Below, piece after piece: positions 5,229 through 6,127 of a stretch of 6,127 nt of DNA. Both the position numbers and the translations under genes were made by a program. The DNA is from an uncultured Eubacteriales bacterium (lineage in GTDB: Bacteria > Bacillota > Clostridia > Oscillospirales > QAKW01). The stretch covers positions 1-6,127 of the forward strand of contig CAKRPM010000083.1 in NCBI GenBank assembly GCA_934378025.1, written 5' to 3'. Position 1 is the stretch's first letter, and the number at the start of each line of letters is the position of its first letter. Below the pieces are notes generated by a model, which made no database searches, was not told where the DNA came from, and was given only the letters and a program-made list of their open reading frames with translations.

Positions 5229-6127
5229 ATGTGGAAAAAATTACTTTCTTTTCGCACCGAATTGCAATCAAAGCTTTGGTGGAATATCTGTAAATATATT
5301 TTCGCGGCATTGTTTTGCCCGTTTATTTATTTAAGCGTCGAGCTTTACAATTTTAAAGGTTTGGCCGATTTTCGCTTTTTTGCCGCCCATCATCCGGGTT
5401 CGGCGATTTTCGGCGTGCTCATTACGCTGTTTTTGTGCGGCATTGCCTATCTGGCCATACGGAGGGCATGGATCGCCGCCACCGTCATTGCCGTACTGTA
5501 CCATATTTGCGGTCTGATCAACTATATCAAGGTCGCGCTTAACGGCGACAACTTTATGCCGTGGGATTTAACCATGGCGGGCAATATGGGCGAATTGATG
5601 AGCTTTACCAAAATTCGTCTTCCGTTTTGGATGTACCTGATGATTTTGGCCGCCGCCGTGTATATTTTTCTGCTGTGGTTTGCCGCGGCCGATCTGCCGA
5701 AAATGGGCAAGCTGGGGCCACTTTGGCGTTCCGGCGGCGCCGTGTTGCTGTGTGCGACGCTGCTTTTCGGTTTTACCAATAATAAGCGCGCCGAAAAAGT
5801 GCTGGGCGTTTTCGGCATGAGCTTTATGGACGGCGCCCTGCAGAGCTCCAACTATGTGGCCAACGGATTTATCAGCGCCTTTACCATCAATCTGGCCAGC
5901 ATTTCCGTGCAGCAACCGGACGGATACAGCGAGCAAGCCGTGCGTGAACTGCTTTCCGGATATCAAACCACAAAAGAAGAAAATTCGCCGGACGTCATTG
6001 TCATTTTAAGCGAAAGCTTTTGGGACATCGAAAAGCTGCCCGGCACCGAATTTTCCAAAGATCCGATGTATTTTTACAAGCAGCTTTGCACGCGTGACAA
6101 CGCCTACAGCGGCACGCTGTACTGCCA
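5229..6127 (+). CDS. LTA-synthase-family membrane sulfatase-like protein, N-terminal part
   Basis: The gene runs off the right edge; 299 residues plus two bases are visible with no stop. The start is ATG 5229, with GGAG 8 bases upstream. The N-terminal half has about five membrane helices (near residues 19-38, 58-76, 80-99, 131-151 and 169-183). An extracellular linker follows, and the sulfatase-type domain begins with PDVIVILSESFWD at 254-266. Glu262 matches the position of the metal-ligand Glu in LtaS-type enzymes, where the catalytic Thr follows later in the chain. That Thr is beyond the window unless it is T296 in SGTLYC. Family members transfer glycerol phosphate or other phospho-alcohols from lipid donors onto cell-surface polymers or lipids outside the membrane. 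The exact substrate cannot be stated. It has its own promoter and diverges from prfB. Assignment to the family is good; a specific LtaS role is not claimed. Confidence 0.85.
   Translation, partial: MWKKLLSFRTELQSKLWWNICKYIFAALFCPFIYLSVELYNFKGLADFRFFAAHHPGSAIFGVLITLFLCGIAYLAIRRAWIAATVIAVLYHICGLINYIKVALNGDNFMPWDLTMAGNMGELMSFTKIRLPFWMYLMILAAAVYIFLLWFAAADLPKMGKLGPLWRSGGAVLLCATLLFGFTNNKRAEKVLGVFGMSFMDGALQSSNYVANGFISAFTINLASISVQQPDGYSEQAVRELLSGYQTTKEENSPDVIVILSESFWDIEKLPGTEFSKDPMYFYKQLCTRDNAYSGTLYC

Noticed and set aside
5522..5966. Minus-strand frames opposite the LTA-synthase-like gene
   Set aside because: They are shadows with no motifs or ribosome binding sites; the plus-strand frame is open from 5229 to the edge with clear membrane helices and a sulfatase-type motif.

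Overview
The window looks like a chromosomal piece from a Gram-positive, low-to-mid-GC bacterium of the Clostridia type. The Oscillospiraceae/Ruminococcaceae group is my best guess, with low confidence at family level. The reasons are strong AGGAG-type ribosome binding sites, a LacX-like aldose epimerase tail, a clostridial-style FeoA/FeoB/Cys-rich protein trio and an LTA-synthase-family membrane sulfatase. The coding parts are housekeeping or transport genes. I see no CRISPR array, tRNA, rRNA, transposase or phage gene.

Layout. Bases 1-3637 hold a tightly packed plus-strand run: the 3' end of an aldose 1-epimerase-like gene, a 302-residue EamA/DMT permease (true start at 301), feoA, feoB, and a 58-residue Cys-rich FeoB-associated membrane protein starting on GTG at 3461. 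Gaps are 20 and 24 bases. The feoA/feoB and feoB/small-protein junctions are 4-base stop/start overlaps, so the last three genes are probably translationally coupled and the whole run may be one transcript. No promoter or iron-box could be supported inside it. Bases 3978-5087 hold prfB (release factor 2) on the minus strand, convergent with the feo run. From 5229 an LTA-synthase-family protein runs on the plus strand off the right edge. prfB and this gene diverge from a 141-base region with good back-to-back promoters.

The most unusual part is the roughly 340-base convergent intergenic region 3638-3977. It carries two identical copies of a perfect 30-base palindrome (3616-3645 and 3921-3950). 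Between them lie 275 bases with three more long inverted repeats in a row (3646-3675, 3705-3754, 3767-3801) and then an AT-rich stretch. The inner segment starts CAG..TGTCGA and ends with an imperfect inverse of this. The outer flanks of the two palindromes look like the two halves of one bidirectional terminator. A small non-autonomous repeat element inserted into, or built around, a terminator palindrome is a reasonable hypothesis, but this sequence alone cannot prove it. The first palindrome also encodes the last six residues and stop codon of the Cys-rich small protein.

Functionally, FeoB is a membrane Fe(II) transporter with an N-terminal G domain, FeoA its small cytosolic SH3-like partner, and the Cys-rich protein a family known to sit next to feoB. 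Release factor 2 ends translation at UGA/UAA. Here it is encoded without the common programmed +1 frameshift: codon 25 is CTC and codon 26 is GGC, with no in-frame UGA.
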